The notes: generated from the sequence alone by a model not told the origin. Counted from the stretch's first letter, positions 33,163 through 42,988 are shown. The stretch is DNA of 47,482 bases from Candidatus Mediterraneibacter quadrami (GCA_019120575.1 DWUU01000004.1:1-47482); one strand, 5' to 3'. Translations and numbers: made by a program.

Positions 33163-34867
33163 ACGGGATACATTCCAGTGTATCGGGCTGACCGCCCTGG
33201 AAGTGGTCATGGAGATCCTGATGCCGTTTATCACTGCGATCATCATCGACAGAGGACTGGAAGCGGGCAATCTTTCCGTGGTCTACCGGTATGGGGGACT
33301 GATGGTTGTCATGGCGTTTCTGGCGCTGTGCTTCGGCGCTTTTGCAGGAAAGAAAGCGGCGGCTGCCGCGTCCGGATTCGGAGCGAATCTCCGGGAGGCG
33401 ATCTATACCAATATCCAGACGTTTTCATTTTCAAATATTGATAAATTCAGTGTACCTGGCCTTGTCACCCGTATGACGACGGATATCACCAACGTGCAGA
33501 ATGCATTTATGATGGTGATCCGCGTGGCGGTCCGGGCGCCGTTGAACCTGATCTTCAGTTTCGCCATGTGTCTGATCATCAACCGGCATTTAAGCCTGAT
33601 GTTCCTGATCGCTGTGGTATTTCTTGTGATCGTGATCGGTTCGATCATGGTTGTCACGATGAGGATCTTCCGTCAGGTGTTCCGCAGATATGACGACCTG
33701 AATGCCAGTGTGCAGGAAAATGTGACCGCCATCCGCGTAGTCAAAGCGTTCGTGCGGGAGGACTATGAGAACCGGAAATTCTCGAAAGCGTCCAGGATGC
33801 TTTATGATCTGTCCGTAAAAGCGGAAGGCCTTCTGGCGTTCAACAACCCGGCGATGATGATTGCGGTTTATTTCTGCATCATCTCCGCATCCTGGCTGGG
33901 CGCGCAGTTCATCGTGGGCGGATCCCTTACGACCGGTGACCTGACCAGCCTTTTCAGTTATATCATGTCGCTTCTGATGAGTCTGATGATGCTTTCCATG
34001 ATCGTGGTCATGATCAGTATGTCCATGGCCAGCATCCGCCGTATCAGCGAGGTGCTGAGTGAGGAAGCGGATCTGACGGATCCGGAAGATCCGGTGATGG
34101 AAGTGGCGGACGGAAGCATTGATTTCAATGATGTGAATTTCTCATACAAACACGGCAGCGGCAAGAATTCCCTGTCCGACATCGATCTGCATATTAAGAG
34201 CGGCGAGACCATCGGCGTGATCGGCGGGACCGGATCAGGCAAGAGCACCCTGGTCAACCTGATCTGCCGTCTCTATGACGTGGACGGCGGTTCGGTCTGC
34301 GTGGGCGGCGTGGACGTCCGGAAATACGATACGGAAGTCCTTCGGAACCAGGTGTCCGTCGTGCTCCAGAAGAACACCCTTTTCTCCGGTACGATCCTTG
34401 ACAACCTGCGCTGGGGCAATCCGGACGCGACACGGGAAGAGTGCATCGAGGCATGTAAGGCCGCCTGTGCGGATGAGTTTATCGACCGGATGCCGGCCGG
34501 GTATGACACGGTGATCGCCCGGGGCGGCGCCAATGTATCCGGCGGCCAGAAGCAGCGTCTGTGCATCGCCCGGGCGCTCCTGAAGAAACCGAAAGTCCTG
34601 ATTCTCGATGATTCCACCAGCGCGGTGGATACATCCACGGATGCGAATATCCGTGCGGCGTTTGCAAGAGAGATCCCGGGCACGACGAAGATCATCATCG
34701 CCCAGCGGATCTCCAGCGTTCAGTCCGCGGACCGGATCCTTGTGCTGGACAACGGCAGGATCAACGCGTTTGACACCCATGATAATCTGCTGAAGACCAA
34801 TGCCATCTATCAGGAGATCTACACATCCCAGCTGGAAGGCAGCGGAGATTTTGACCAGCCGGCGTAA
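33128..34867 (+). CDS. ABC exporter half-transporter, TMD-NBD, degenerate ATP site
   Basis: The best start is GTG 33128, eight bases after AGGAGGT, giving 579 residues. Six membrane segments precede an NBD with Walker A GGTGSGKST (from 366), signature VSGGQKQR and Walker B LILDDSTSAVD (Asp494, Asp495), so the catalytic Glu is replaced. The switch residue is Gln526 in IIIAQRISS. As in the pair at 943-4984, this subunit provides the canonical signature while the next gene provides Glu and His. It lacks the large ectodomain of the first pair. Confidence 0.93.
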   Translation: MRKVLQQLKQYKRDTFQCIGLTALEVVMEILMPFITAIIIDRGLEAGNLSVVYRYGGLMVVMAFLALCFGAFAGKKAAAAASGFGANLREAIYTNIQTFSFSNIDKFSVPGLVTRMTTDITNVQNAFMMVIRVAVRAPLNLIFSFAMCLIINRHLSLMFLIAVVFLVIVIGSIMVVTMRIFRQVFRRYDDLNASVQENVTAIRVVKAFVREDYENRKFSKASRMLYDLSVKAEGLLAFNNPAMMIAVYFCIISASWLGAQFIVGGSLTTGDLTSLFSYIMSLLMSLMMLSMIVVMISMSMASIRRISEVLSEEADLTDPEDPVMEVADGSIDFNDVNFSYKHGSGKNSLSDIDLHIKSGETIGVIGGTGSGKSTLVNLICRLYDVDGGSVCVGGVDVRKYDTEVLRNQVSVVLQKNTLFSGTILDNLRWGNPDATREECIEACKAACADEFIDRMPAGYDTVIARGGANVSGGQKQRLCIARALLKKPKVLILDDSTSAVDTSTDANIRAAFAREIPGTTKIIIAQRISSVQSADRILVLDNGRINAFDTHDNLLKTNAIYQEIYTSQLEGSGDFDQPA

Positions 34868-34894
34868 GATGCTGAGAAAGGAGAAAACTGAGTT

Positions 34895-36787
34895 ATGAAC
34901 GAAAAACATGAACGCAAATCAGCAGCCCGGGCGGCTTCCCCCAAAGTGGTCGGCCGTGTGATCCGGTATATGCTTCATTATTATAAGATCCCGTTTTTCT
35001 TTGTGATCGTCTGCATCGTTATCACAGCGGTCGCGACGGTCGTCGGCGCCACATTTCCGCAGACGCTGGTGGATGATTATATCACCCCCATGCTGAAGAA
35101 CGGCAGCCGTGATTTCAGCGGCCTGGCGTCCCAGATCGTCCGTCTGGCCTGCATCATGGCGGTTGGCGTGATCACAGCGTTCACCTACAACCGGATCATG
35201 GTCAATGTGGGCCAGGGAACTATGCGGCGTTTGAGGGACGATCTGTTTGCGCGGATGGAATCCCTGCCGATCAAATATTTCGACACCCATGCCCACGGCG
35301 ATATCATGTCAGTATACACAAATGATGTAGATACGCTGCGGCAGCTTTTAAGTCAGAGCATCCCGCAGATCATCAACTCGGTGATCAGTATGGCGGCTAC
35401 ATTTATCACGATGATCATCCTTAATCCCGCGCTGACGGTGATCTCAATCCTGACCGCACTGTCCATGCTTCTGGTGACCTCTAATTTTTCAAAGCTGTCG
35501 GCGAAATATTACGTCCATCAGCAGATGGATCTGGGGGCAGTGGACGGTTTTATAGAAGAGATGCTGGATGGCCAGAAGGTGGTCAAAGTATTCTGCCATG
35601 AAGAGGCGGCCATGCGGGATTTCCATGAGGTCAATGAACGGCTGCGGAACAGTGCGGACATGGCGAATCGCTATGCCAACCTGCTTATGCCCATCAACGC
35701 CAACATCGGCTGGATCAGCTATGCGCTGGTGTCAATCGTCGGTGCAATCCTGGGGATCAACGGCCTGGCGGGGGTGACCATCGGTACGGTGGTTACATTT
35801 GTGGGACTGAATAAGAGCTTTACGAATCCGATCACCCAGGTCAGCCAGCAGATCAACTTTGTCGTCAATGCGGCGGCCGGCGCCCAGCGTGTATTCGATC
35901 TGATGGATGAAGAGCCGGAGAAAGATGAGGGGTATGTGGAACTTGTCCATGCGAAAGAGGACGAGAACGGAAATCTGACAGAATCTCCGGTCCGCACGAA
36001 CCAGTGGGCATGGCGGCATCCGCACAGGGCGGAAGGCACGGTGACCTATCAGAGACAGGAAGGCGGCGTGGTTTTCGATGATGTAGATTTCGGATATGAC
36101 GAGGACAAGATCGTGCTGCACAACATTACCCTGTATGCGAAGCCGGGGCAGAAGATCGCCTTTGTCGGTGCGACGGGCGCAGGCAAGACGACGATCACGA
36201 ACCTGATCAACCGGTTCTACGATATCGCGGACGGCAAGATCCGCTACGACGGCATCAATATCAACAAGATCAAAAAGCCGGACCTGAGGCGGTCGCTTGG
36301 CATGGTGCTGCAGGATACCCACCTCTTTACCGGAACGGTCATGGATAATATCCGCTATGGCAAGCTGGACGCCACCGATGAGGAATGTATCAGGGCGGCA
36401 AAGCTGGCCAATGCGGACGGGTTCATCCGACGTCTGCCGGACGGATATAATACCATGCTGACCGGCGACGGCGCCAACTTAAGCCAGGGCCAGAGGCAGC
36501 TTCTGGCCATTGCCCGCGCGGCAGTGGCGGACCCGCCGGCGCTGATCCTGGATGAAGCCACGTCGTCTATCGACACCCGCACCGAGAAACTGGTGCAGGC
36601 CGGCATGGACGCGCTGATGAAGGGCAGGACCACATTCGTCATCGCCCACCGGCTGTCCACAGTCAAGAACTCTGACTGCATTATGGTCATGGAACAGGGA
36701 CGCATCATCGAGCGGGGCACCCATGACGAACTGATCGCAGCCAAAGGAAAATATTATCAGTTGTATACCGGCAATTTTGCGGCGTAA
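34895..36787 (+). CDS. ABC exporter half-transporter, TMD-NBD, catalytic partner subunit
   Basis: The 630-residue protein has six membrane segments and an NBD with Walker A GATGAGKTT, signature LSQGQRQL, Walker B ALILDEATSS (Asp553, Glu554) and switch His585. A 40-residue charged stretch between TMD and NBD (about 340-385) is longer than usual. It follows the degenerate subunit after 27 bases and overlaps the convergent MATE gene by 31 bases. The two proteins should form a heterodimeric exporter; the substrate is unknown. Confidence 0.93.
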   Translation: MNEKHERKSAARAASPKVVGRVIRYMLHYYKIPFFFVIVCIVITAVATVVGATFPQTLVDDYITPMLKNGSRDFSGLASQIVRLACIMAVGVITAFTYNRIMVNVGQGTMRRLRDDLFARMESLPIKYFDTHAHGDIMSVYTNDVDTLRQLLSQSIPQIINSVISMAATFITMIILNPALTVISILTALSMLLVTSNFSKLSAKYYVHQQMDLGAVDGFIEEMLDGQKVVKVFCHEEAAMRDFHEVNERLRNSADMANRYANLLMPINANIGWISYALVSIVGAILGINGLAGVTIGTVVTFVGLNKSFTNPITQVSQQINFVVNAAAGAQRVFDLMDEEPEKDEGYVELVHAKEDENGNLTESPVRTNQWAWRHPHRAEGTVTYQRQEGGVVFDDVDFGYDEDKIVLHNITLYAKPGQKIAFVGATGAGKTTITNLINRFYDIADGKIRYDGININKIKKPDLRRSLGMVLQDTHLFTGTVMDNIRYGKLDATDEECIRAAKLANADGFIRRLPDGYNTMLTGDGANLSQGQRQLLAIARAAVADPPALILDEATSSIDTRTEKLVQAGMDALMKGRTTFVIAHRLSTVKNSDCIMVMEQGRIIERGTHDELIAAKGKYYQLYTGNFAA

Positions 36788-38085
36788 ATGATGCCAGACA
36801 CATCGGCCAGAAACCAGCCGATCGGCACGGCCCACCAGATCCCGACGACGCCGACGGCGGGGATGGCCGAGAGCGCGTAGGCGAGCGCCACTCTTGTCCC
36901 AAGCGACAGGATGGTGAGCACCACCGACATCCCCGGGCGTCCGAGGGCCCGGCAAAGGCCGTAGAGCAGGAAGAGGATGCCGATCAGGGCATAGAATGCG
37001 CCTTCGATCCGCAGATACCGGACGCCCTCAGCGATCACGGCAGTCTCGCCGGCATCAATGAAAAGGGACATGAGCGGCCGGGCAAATATAAAGACCAGCA
37101 GGGAGATGACCAGGCTGAAGACCGTGGAGGTTATAACGGCCGTGCGGACGCCTTTTCGGATCCGGTCGGTTTTCCCGGCGCCGTAGTTCTGGGCAATGAA
37201 GATGGAGAACGCATTGCCGAAATCCTGCACCGGCAGGTAGGCGAAGGCGTCGATCTTCACCGCCGCGGCAAATGCGGCCATGATGGTGGTGCCGAAGCTG
37301 TTGACCAGCCCCTGCACGGCCAGGATCCCCAGGTTCATAATGGACTGCTGGAGGCAGGTCAGGGCCGAGAAGCCGGTGATCTCTTTTATGCGGGAACGGC
37401 GCAGACGGATGTCCGGATCCGGGCGCAGCAGATGGGGGAACCGGATCCAGGTGTACAGCGTGATCCCGATGCCTGAGACATACTGGGCGATCACGGTCGC
37501 CTCTGCAGCCCCGGCCACGCCCCGGTTAAGTCCGGCCACGAACCACAGGTCCAGGATGATGTTGAGTACGGCGGACACAGCCAGAAATACAAGGGGTATC
37601 ACGGAGTTTCCGAGGGAGCGCAGCAGCGAGGCGAAGAAGTTATATAGGAAGATCCCGATGAGGCCCGCGAAGATCACGGTCAGGTATTCCCGCATCATGG
37701 GGATCAGCTCGTCCGGCGTGCGCAGGAACCAGATGATCCGGTCTGTTCCGGCGAAGACAAGGATATTGAGGATCACCGTTACGATCCCCAGCAGGACGAA
37801 AGACGCCAGGATGCATTCACGGAGCGCCCGGTCGTCTTTCTGGCCGAAACGGATGGAGAAGACGGTGCCGCTTCCCATGGCAAGCCCCAGGATGATGGAA
37901 GTGAGGAAGGTCATCAGCGAAAAAGCGGAGCCTACGGCGGCAAGCGCGCCCGCCCCGAGAAACCGTCCGACGATCAGCGTATCTGCGATATTATAACACT
38001 GTTGCAGCAGGTTCCCCAGGATCATGGGAACAGCGAAGCGCAGCATGGTCTTCATGACCGGTCCGTGAGTCAGTTCATTTTGCAT
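36757..38085 (-). CDS. MATE family efflux transporter
   Basis: From ATG 38085 the protein is 442 residues; a GTG at 38094 and an ATG at 38145 are also in frame and none has a strong ribosome site. It has about twelve membrane segments in two related halves, with family marks MILGNLLQQCYNIADTLIVG, FGNAFSIFIAQNYGAGK and GLVNSFGTTIMAAFAAAVKI. It is a cation-coupled antiporter of organic compounds or drugs. It lies convergent to and overlapping the ABC exporter gene, so exporters cluster here. Confidence 0.92.
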   Translation of the reverse strand: MQNELTHGPVMKTMLRFAVPMILGNLLQQCYNIADTLIVGRFLGAGALAAVGSAFSLMTFLTSIILGLAMGSGTVFSIRFGQKDDRALRECILASFVLLGIVTVILNILVFAGTDRIIWFLRTPDELIPMMREYLTVIFAGLIGIFLYNFFASLLRSLGNSVIPLVFLAVSAVLNIILDLWFVAGLNRGVAGAAEATVIAQYVSGIGITLYTWIRFPHLLRPDPDIRLRRSRIKEITGFSALTCLQQSIMNLGILAVQGLVNSFGTTIMAAFAAAVKIDAFAYLPVQDFGNAFSIFIAQNYGAGKTDRIRKGVRTAVITSTVFSLVISLLVFIFARPLMSLFIDAGETAVIAEGVRYLRIEGAFYALIGILFLLYGLCRALGRPGMSVVLTILSLGTRVALAYALSAIPAVGVVGIWWAVPIGWFLADVSGIIYAAKLPVYN

Positions 38086-38160
38086 TTCATTCACACAGCT
38101 TTCCAAATCATTTGTAAACAACGAAATATATGATAATTCCGGCATAAGAGAATGTCAACA

Positions 38161-38190
38161 TTGACGCTTTTTTTCACCCCGTGGTATGAT
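38161..38190 (+). promoter_or_regulatory. Promoter of the cbiG-cbiJ fusion gene
   Basis: TTGACG (38161-38166) and TATGAT (38185-38190) are spaced by 18 bp, 41 bases before the start codon. No cobalamin riboswitch fits in the short leader. Confidence 0.6.
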
Positions 38191-38231
38191 GATTTCATCG
38201 ATGACATGAAAGAAAATGCGGGGACGGAAAA

Positions 38232-40184
38232 ATGAGCGGAACTGGAAACCGAAAGATCATCCTCTTCAGTTTTACCGGGACGGGCGCTTCGCTTGGCCGG
38301 AGACTGTGCAGAAAACTGGAGACGACGGATCATATATGGGAGGCGTATGCGCCGGAAAAATATGTGCAGGAAGGGCTCCGGCCGATGCCGGCAGACCGGG
38401 CGGAACTGATCGGCGGCCAGTGGGGCTGTGCGGCATTCCTGTTTATCGGTGCGGCGGGGATCGCCGTGCGTTATATCGCCCCGTGGGTAAAGGACAAGTA
38501 TACGGATTCCCCGGTGCTGGTGCTGGATGAGAAAGGGCGGTATGTGATCCCCCTGCTCTCCGGACATGTGGGCGGCGCGGCGGCGCTGGCGGACGAGATC
38601 GCCCGTCTTACAGGCGGGACGGCGGTCCACACCACAGCTACGGATGTACAGGGAAAGTTTGCCGTGGATGTGTTTGCGAAGGAACATTGTCTGGAGATTA
38701 CAGACCGGACGGCGGCCAAAGACATATCGGCGGCCGTGCTGGCGGGGGAGAAGATCGCCTTATATATAGAAGAGCCTTTCAGGGATATGCTGGCTTCGCA
38801 GGCGGCAGAAAAGCTGCCCTGCGAAGTGGTCCTCTGCGGGACACGGGAAGAGGCGGACGTATACAGATATCAGGTGATCGTATCCGGACAGCTGTGCGGA
38901 CAGCGGCCGGACGGGGCGGACTCTGAAGTCCATTCCGGTTCTGTCATCCTCCGGCTCAAACCGCAGGAAGCTGCAGCCGGGATCGGCTGCCGGAAAGGCA
39001 TCGCGCCGGAGCTTCTGGAACAGGGCTTCCTGGATGTGCTGAGGGAGAGCGGGATCGGCATCCGGCAGGTGAAAATGATCGCCAGCATCGATCTGAAAAA
39101 AGACGAGCCGGCGCTTGTCCGCCTGGCTGAAAAATATGACGTCCCGTTCGTGACTTATACAGCGGATGAACTCCGGACGGTGGAAGAGGTGACCGCCGGA
39201 TCGGAATTCGTGGAGAAAGTAACCGGCGTGGACAATGTCTGCGAACGCGCGGCGCGTCTGTGCGCCCGGAACCGGGAGACGGACATGGACGGAGAACTGA
39301 TCCGGGGAAAATGCATCCGCGATGGGATGACGGCGGCGCTTGCCGCATATCCGTCCCGGACTGCCGCGAAAACCGGATGCGCAAAGGCGGATGAGAAAAC
39401 CACGGATATCCTTATTTTCGCGGGCACGACGGAGGGACGTCTGCTGGCGGAATATGCATCTGCTAAAGGGATCGGCTGTTATGTGAGCGTGGCGACGGAA
39501 TACGGGGAAACTCTGCTCCGGGATCTGGAAACTGCAACCGTCCTCACAGGACGGATGGACGGGCAGGCGATCCGGACACTTATTGAAGAAAAACAGATCC
39601 GGCTGGTTATTGATGCGACCCATCCTTTCGCCCGGGCGGTGACAGATAATATCCGGGCGGCGTGTGCGGAGGCCGGGAAACATATGCCGGTGCGCTATGT
39701 GCGTTGTCTCCGACAGGAGAATGAGGCGTGCGGCGGTCCGGAATGTGGTGGAGGAACGTCAGAGATCATCCGGGTGGATTCTGTGCAGGAGGCGGTGGAA
39801 TATCTGCAGCGAACCACGGGCAACATCCTGATCACAACGGGCAGTAAAGAACTGAAATTATATACGGCGATCCGGGATTACCGGGATCGGTGTTATGCGC
39901 GAGTGCTGTCTGTGGGACCGTCCGTGCAGGAGAGCGTGAAGCTTGGATTCGAGGGAAGTCATCTGATCGCCATGCAGGGGCCGTTTTCTGAGGAAATGAA
40001 TCTGGCGCTGCTGCATCAGACGAACGCGGCGTATTTTGTCACAAAAGAGACGGGGCATGCAGGCGGCTTCGGGGAGAAGCTGGAAGCGGCGCGGAAAGCC
40101 GGTGCCGTGCTGGTGGTGATCGGCCGGCCGAAGGAAACGGGGATGAGCCTGAGCGAGGTGGAAAAACTGATTGGTCACAGATAA
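38232..40184 (+). CDS. Bifunctional cobalt-precorrin-5A hydrolase / precorrin-6A reductase (CbiG-CbiJ fusion)
   Basis: The 650-residue protein is two enzymes in one chain. Residues 1 to about 355 are CbiG: ILFSFTGTGASLGRRL, FIGAAGIAVRYIAPW, LLSGHVGGAAALADEIA and the C-terminal GIGCRKG and FVTYTADELR. After a linker rich in Ala and Thr, residues about 393-650 are CbiJ/CobK: ILIFAGTTEGRLLAEYA, VIDATHPFA, ILITTGSKEL and VTKETGHAGGFGEKLEAA. CbiG opens the lactone of cobalt-precorrin-5A and CbiJ reduces precorrin-6A, two nearby steps of anaerobic B12 synthesis. No other cob/cbi gene is in the window, so it is isolated or at the edge of its pathway. Confidence 0.93.
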   Translation: MSGTGNRKIILFSFTGTGASLGRRLCRKLETTDHIWEAYAPEKYVQEGLRPMPADRAELIGGQWGCAAFLFIGAAGIAVRYIAPWVKDKYTDSPVLVLDEKGRYVIPLLSGHVGGAAALADEIARLTGGTAVHTTATDVQGKFAVDVFAKEHCLEITDRTAAKDISAAVLAGEKIALYIEEPFRDMLASQAAEKLPCEVVLCGTREEADVYRYQVIVSGQLCGQRPDGADSEVHSGSVILRLKPQEAAAGIGCRKGIAPELLEQGFLDVLRESGIGIRQVKMIASIDLKKDEPALVRLAEKYDVPFVTYTADELRTVEEVTAGSEFVEKVTGVDNVCERAARLCARNRETDMDGELIRGKCIRDGMTAALAAYPSRTAAKTGCAKADEKTTDILIFAGTTEGRLLAEYASAKGIGCYVSVATEYGETLLRDLETATVLTGRMDGQAIRTLIEEKQIRLVIDATHPFARAVTDNIRAACAEAGKHMPVRYVRCLRQENEACGGPECGGGTSEIIRVDSVQEAVEYLQRTTGNILITTGSKELKLYTAIRDYRDRCYARVLSVGPSVQESVKLGFEGSHLIAMQGPFSEEMNLALLHQTNAAYFVTKETGHAGGFGEKLEAARKAGAVLVVIGRPKETGMSLSEVEKLIGHR

Positions 40185-40194
40185 GGAGTTCGTG

Positions 40195-40251
40195 ATTTTC
40201 CTGATTTATGTCAAGATAGCACAGGAAAATGGAAAAACAGGGTGTTATACT
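40195..40251 (+). promoter_or_regulatory. Inverted repeat and extended -10 upstream of the GH88 gene
   Basis: ATTTTCCTG (40195-40203) and CAGGAAAAT (40222-40230) are perfect arms around 18 bases. Fifteen bases later comes an extended -10, TGTTATACT (TATACT 40246-40251), without a clear -35. The repeat may be an activator site. Confidence 0.45.
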
Positions 40252-40311
40252 GGGGTACAGTGGATCGGGGAAGTAAGACCGGTTCTCAAAAACGAATAAG
40301 GAGGTGAGAAC

Positions 40312-41439
40312 ATGGATCAAAGGATCGATCGTGCAGAGGCGCCTCAGTGGGTTGCGGAGGAGCTGGACCGGGTGTGCACAGTCCTGGAAAAGGATATGAA
40401 GAAATTCGGCGACCGGTTTCCGTCCGCCTGTGCTGAAAACGGACGCTATGAGGTGACCGAAAATGATGACTGGACCAACGGTTTCTGGACCGGCATGCTC
40501 TGGATGGCCTACCAGTATACCGGGAAGGAAGCTTTCAGGCGGCAGGCCTGCCGGAATATGGAAAGTTTCGAACAACGGCTCGATGAGCATGTGGTGCTGG
40601 ATCACCATGATATCGGATTCCTCTACAGCCTTTCCGTGGGCGCAGGATACCGGATCACGGGGGACGGTCACTGGAAAGAGGTGCTGATCCGGGCGGCAGA
40701 TGTACTCCTTGCGAGGTATCAGGAGAAGGGCGGATTCATCCAGGCGTGGGGCAAGCCCGGTGATCCGGGCGAATACCGTCTGATCATCGATTCCCTCTTA
40801 AACCTTCCGCTCCTGTACCGGGCGTCGGAACTGACCGGAGATCCGGTGTACAGGGAATGCGCACAGCAGCATTATAAAAACGTGATTGGAAATATTGTCC
40901 GGGAAGATTATTCAACGTACCATACCTTTTATTTTGATCCGGAGACGGGAAAGCCGGACCACGGGGCGACCCGCCAGGGATTCTCGGACCAGTCCTGCTG
41001 GGCGAGAGGACAGGCCTGGGCGGTGCTCGGGATGCCGCTTCATGCAAGGATATCCGGAGAAGGCATGGACGAGGAAGAACGCACGCTCTATGAGAACGTG
41101 ACGGCGTATTTTGAAGATCATCTTTCTTCCGACGGGATGCCTTACTGGGATCTGATCTTCACGGACGGATCGGACCAGTCAAGGGACAGTTCAGCGCTGG
41201 CGGCAGCGGCATGCGGCATGCTGGAGTACGGGAAAAAGGCTCGCGGACTTGAGATGCTCCGCACGCTGAAAGACCTGGCTTCCACAGAGCATGAGGCGGA
41301 TCCGGAAGGACTGCTGCTCCACGGCGTCTATGCGTACATGGAAGGCAAAGGCGTGGATGAGCCGGACCTGTGGGGCGATTACTTCTATATGGAAGCGCTC
41401 TGCAGAGTATGCGACCCGAAGTGGCAGCCTTACTGGTAA
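40312..41439 (+). CDS. GH88 unsaturated glucuronyl hydrolase
   Basis: The 375-residue (alpha/alpha)6-barrel enzyme has DDWTNGFWTGMLW near residue 53, Asp100 in HHDIGFLYSLS and Asp160 in IIDSLLNLPLLY. The two Asp are 60 apart, close to the pair Asp88/Asp149 of Bacillus UGL. It hydrates and removes 4,5-unsaturated glucuronate from disaccharides left by polysaccharide lyases, for example on glycosaminoglycans. No signal peptide is seen, so it acts in the cytoplasm. A strong AAGGAGGTGA precedes the ATG. It sits just upstream of a sugar importer and could use the imported sugar. GH105 is the main alternative family. Confidence 0.9.
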   Translation: MDQRIDRAEAPQWVAEELDRVCTVLEKDMKKFGDRFPSACAENGRYEVTENDDWTNGFWTGMLWMAYQYTGKEAFRRQACRNMESFEQRLDEHVVLDHHDIGFLYSLSVGAGYRITGDGHWKEVLIRAADVLLARYQEKGGFIQAWGKPGDPGEYRLIIDSLLNLPLLYRASELTGDPVYRECAQQHYKNVIGNIVREDYSTYHTFYFDPETGKPDHGATRQGFSDQSCWARGQAWAVLGMPLHARISGEGMDEEERTLYENVTAYFEDHLSSDGMPYWDLIFTDGSDQSRDSSALAAAACGMLEYGKKARGLEMLRTLKDLASTEHEADPEGLLLHGVYAYMEGKGVDEPDLWGDYFYMEALCRVCDPKWQPYW

Positions 41440-41534
41440 GATAAGGAAAATGCACGGAATATTGTGGTTTTTGCAGAATGTATAATAAAAGGCGTTGTAC
41501 AAAATATTATTTGGAACAGTAATTAATAAAGAAA

Positions 41535-41548
41535 TATTGTTCACAATA
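41535..41548 (+). promoter_or_regulatory. Palindrome upstream of the sugar importer promoter
   Basis: TATTGT-TC-ACAATA is a perfect 14-bp palindrome lying 45 bases before the -35 box of the importer operon. It is a candidate operator; no regulator gene for this locus is visible in the window. Confidence 0.5.
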
Positions 41549-41592
41549 AACAAAAAATAGCAAGAATCATAAAAAACAGAACAATATAATGA

Positions 41593-41621
41593 TTGCAACA
41601 ATATGCTCCGGGGACTATAAT
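41593..41621 (+). promoter_or_regulatory. Promoter of the sugar importer operon
   Basis: TTGCAA (41593-41598) and TATAAT (41616-41621) are spaced by 17 bp, with the AAAGGAGG ribosome site and start codon 31 bases further on. It should be strong, as suits a binding-protein gene. Confidence 0.75.
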
Positions 41622-41652
41622 TTAATCATCAAATATCAAAGGAGGATATGAT

Positions 41653-42939
41653 ATGAAAAAGAAAATCATCAGTATTTTGCTTGCAGCAGTTATGGTGACA
41701 ACACTTGCTGCTGGATGCGGAAGCTCAGGTGACAGCAACGAAGGCGGCGGAAGCGCAGACAACAGCGGGGACAAGCCGTATGAAGGCGTAGAGCTTACAT
41801 ACTGGTCAATGTGGTCCAACACAGAGCCGCAGGGACAGGTTATCCAGGAAGCTGCTGATGCATGGGCAAAAGAGACAGGCGGTACAGTCAACATTGAGTG
41901 GAAAGGCCGTGACATCAAACAGATCCTTTCTTCTTCACTTGAAGCAGAAGAGAAGATGGACCTGTTCGAAGATGATTACAAGAGAATTTCCGAGAACTAC
42001 GCTCAGTACTGCTATGATCTGACAGAACTGGCAGAGGCGAACGGATATGCTGATTCAAGTTATGCGCTGTTCAATGACCGTGCAACAGGCTGGGCAGGAT
42101 TCCTTACCTGTATTACAGAGCAGCCGAACGTAGGCGGTGTATTCTACAACCAGGATCTGTTTGAGGAAGCAGGCGTTGAAGTTCCGACAACATGGACAGA
42201 GTTCCTTGATGTGTGCAAGGCACTGAAAGACAAAGGAATCCAGCCGCTTGCACTTGACAGTACATACGCACCGTTCCTTTTCGGATATCATCTTGCAAGA
42301 TACATCGGTGAAGATGCGATCGCTGACATGGCAGACAATGGCGGATGGGGAGAAAATGAACTCGTAGCCAAAGCTGCACAGGATATGATTGATTTTGTTA
42401 ATGCAGGATACCTTGCAGAAGGCGCTCCGGCTGAATATCCGGCAAGCCAGGATTCCATGGGAATCGATGGTGATGTTGCAATGGTTGTATGTGCAAACTA
42501 TGTTACATCAGAAGTTAACCTTCACAGCGGCACAGAACTGAACTGGAGCGTATTCAACTATCCGTCAGTTGAAGGTGCGGCAGAGGGTGTAGATCAGTCA
42601 GCAGCATATGCAGGCGCAAACTCCATCGCAGTTACAAGCTACAGCGAGAATCCGGAAGCAGCGTATGATTTCGCTACATTCCTTACATCAGGCGAGTGGG
42701 ATCAGAAGATGGCTGATACAGCTTCCCAGATCCCGGCTGATCCGTCCAACACAGCTCCGGCTTCTCAGAACGGAACAATTGAAGTTCTGAATACTGTTGA
42801 GACACCGCTTAGCTGGAACATGGGCTTCAACCAGAATGCAGATCTGATGTCCCCGATCGCAGAAGTTATCGTAAAAATGTACGAAGGCAACTTCGCAACA
42901 GGTCAGGACTTCGCAGCAGCTCTGGATGCATTATACTAA
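41653..42939 (+). CDS. Sugar ABC transporter substrate-binding lipoprotein
   Basis: The 428-residue protein has a lipoprotein signal peptide with lipobox LAAGC (Cys22), then a Gly/Ser/Asp linker and a cluster-B type extracellular binding domain starting near YEGVELTYWSMWSN. It would capture a di- or oligosaccharide outside the cell for the two permeases that follow. Most Ala and Thr codons are GCA and ACA, unlike the GCG/ACG-rich gene upstream, which suggests selection for high expression or a different origin. The cargo is inferred from the downstream GH112 gene as a galactosyl-HexNAc sugar. No ATPase gene lies here; a shared MsmX-type ATPase is expected. Confidence 0.92.
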   Translation: MKKKIISILLAAVMVTTLAAGCGSSGDSNEGGGSADNSGDKPYEGVELTYWSMWSNTEPQGQVIQEAADAWAKETGGTVNIEWKGRDIKQILSSSLEAEEKMDLFEDDYKRISENYAQYCYDLTELAEANGYADSSYALFNDRATGWAGFLTCITEQPNVGGVFYNQDLFEEAGVEVPTTWTEFLDVCKALKDKGIQPLALDSTYAPFLFGYHLARYIGEDAIADMADNGGWGENELVAKAAQDMIDFVNAGYLAEGAPAEYPASQDSMGIDGDVAMVVCANYVTSEVNLHSGTELNWSVFNYPSVEGAAEGVDQSAAYAGANSIAVTSYSENPEAAYDFATFLTSGEWDQKMADTASQIPADPSNTAPASQNGTIEVLNTVETPLSWNMGFNQNADLMSPIAEVIVKMYEGNFATGQDFAAALDALY

Positions 42940-42957
42940 GAACGGGTTTTAAACCAG

Positions 42958-42988
42958 GAGGTGGCGCTCACCGGCGCCACCTCGTTTT
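42958..42988 (+). terminator. Hairpin between binding protein and permease genes
   Basis: GAGGTGGCGC (42958-42967) and GCGCCACCTC (42974-42983) form a perfect 10-bp stem with a six-base loop, followed by GTTTTGT. With the weak T-run it probably ends only part of the transcripts and stabilises the upstream mRNA, giving more binding protein than permease. Confidence 0.75.

Noticed and set aside
38146-38231. Cobalamin riboswitch before the cbiG-cbiJ fusion
   Set aside because: The leader from the promoter to the ATG is about 40 bases and contains no B12 box.
41440-41652. A small gene in the 213-base gap before the lipoprotein gene
   Set aside because: The stretch is AT-rich with promoter and palindrome sequence and no open frame with a ribosome site.
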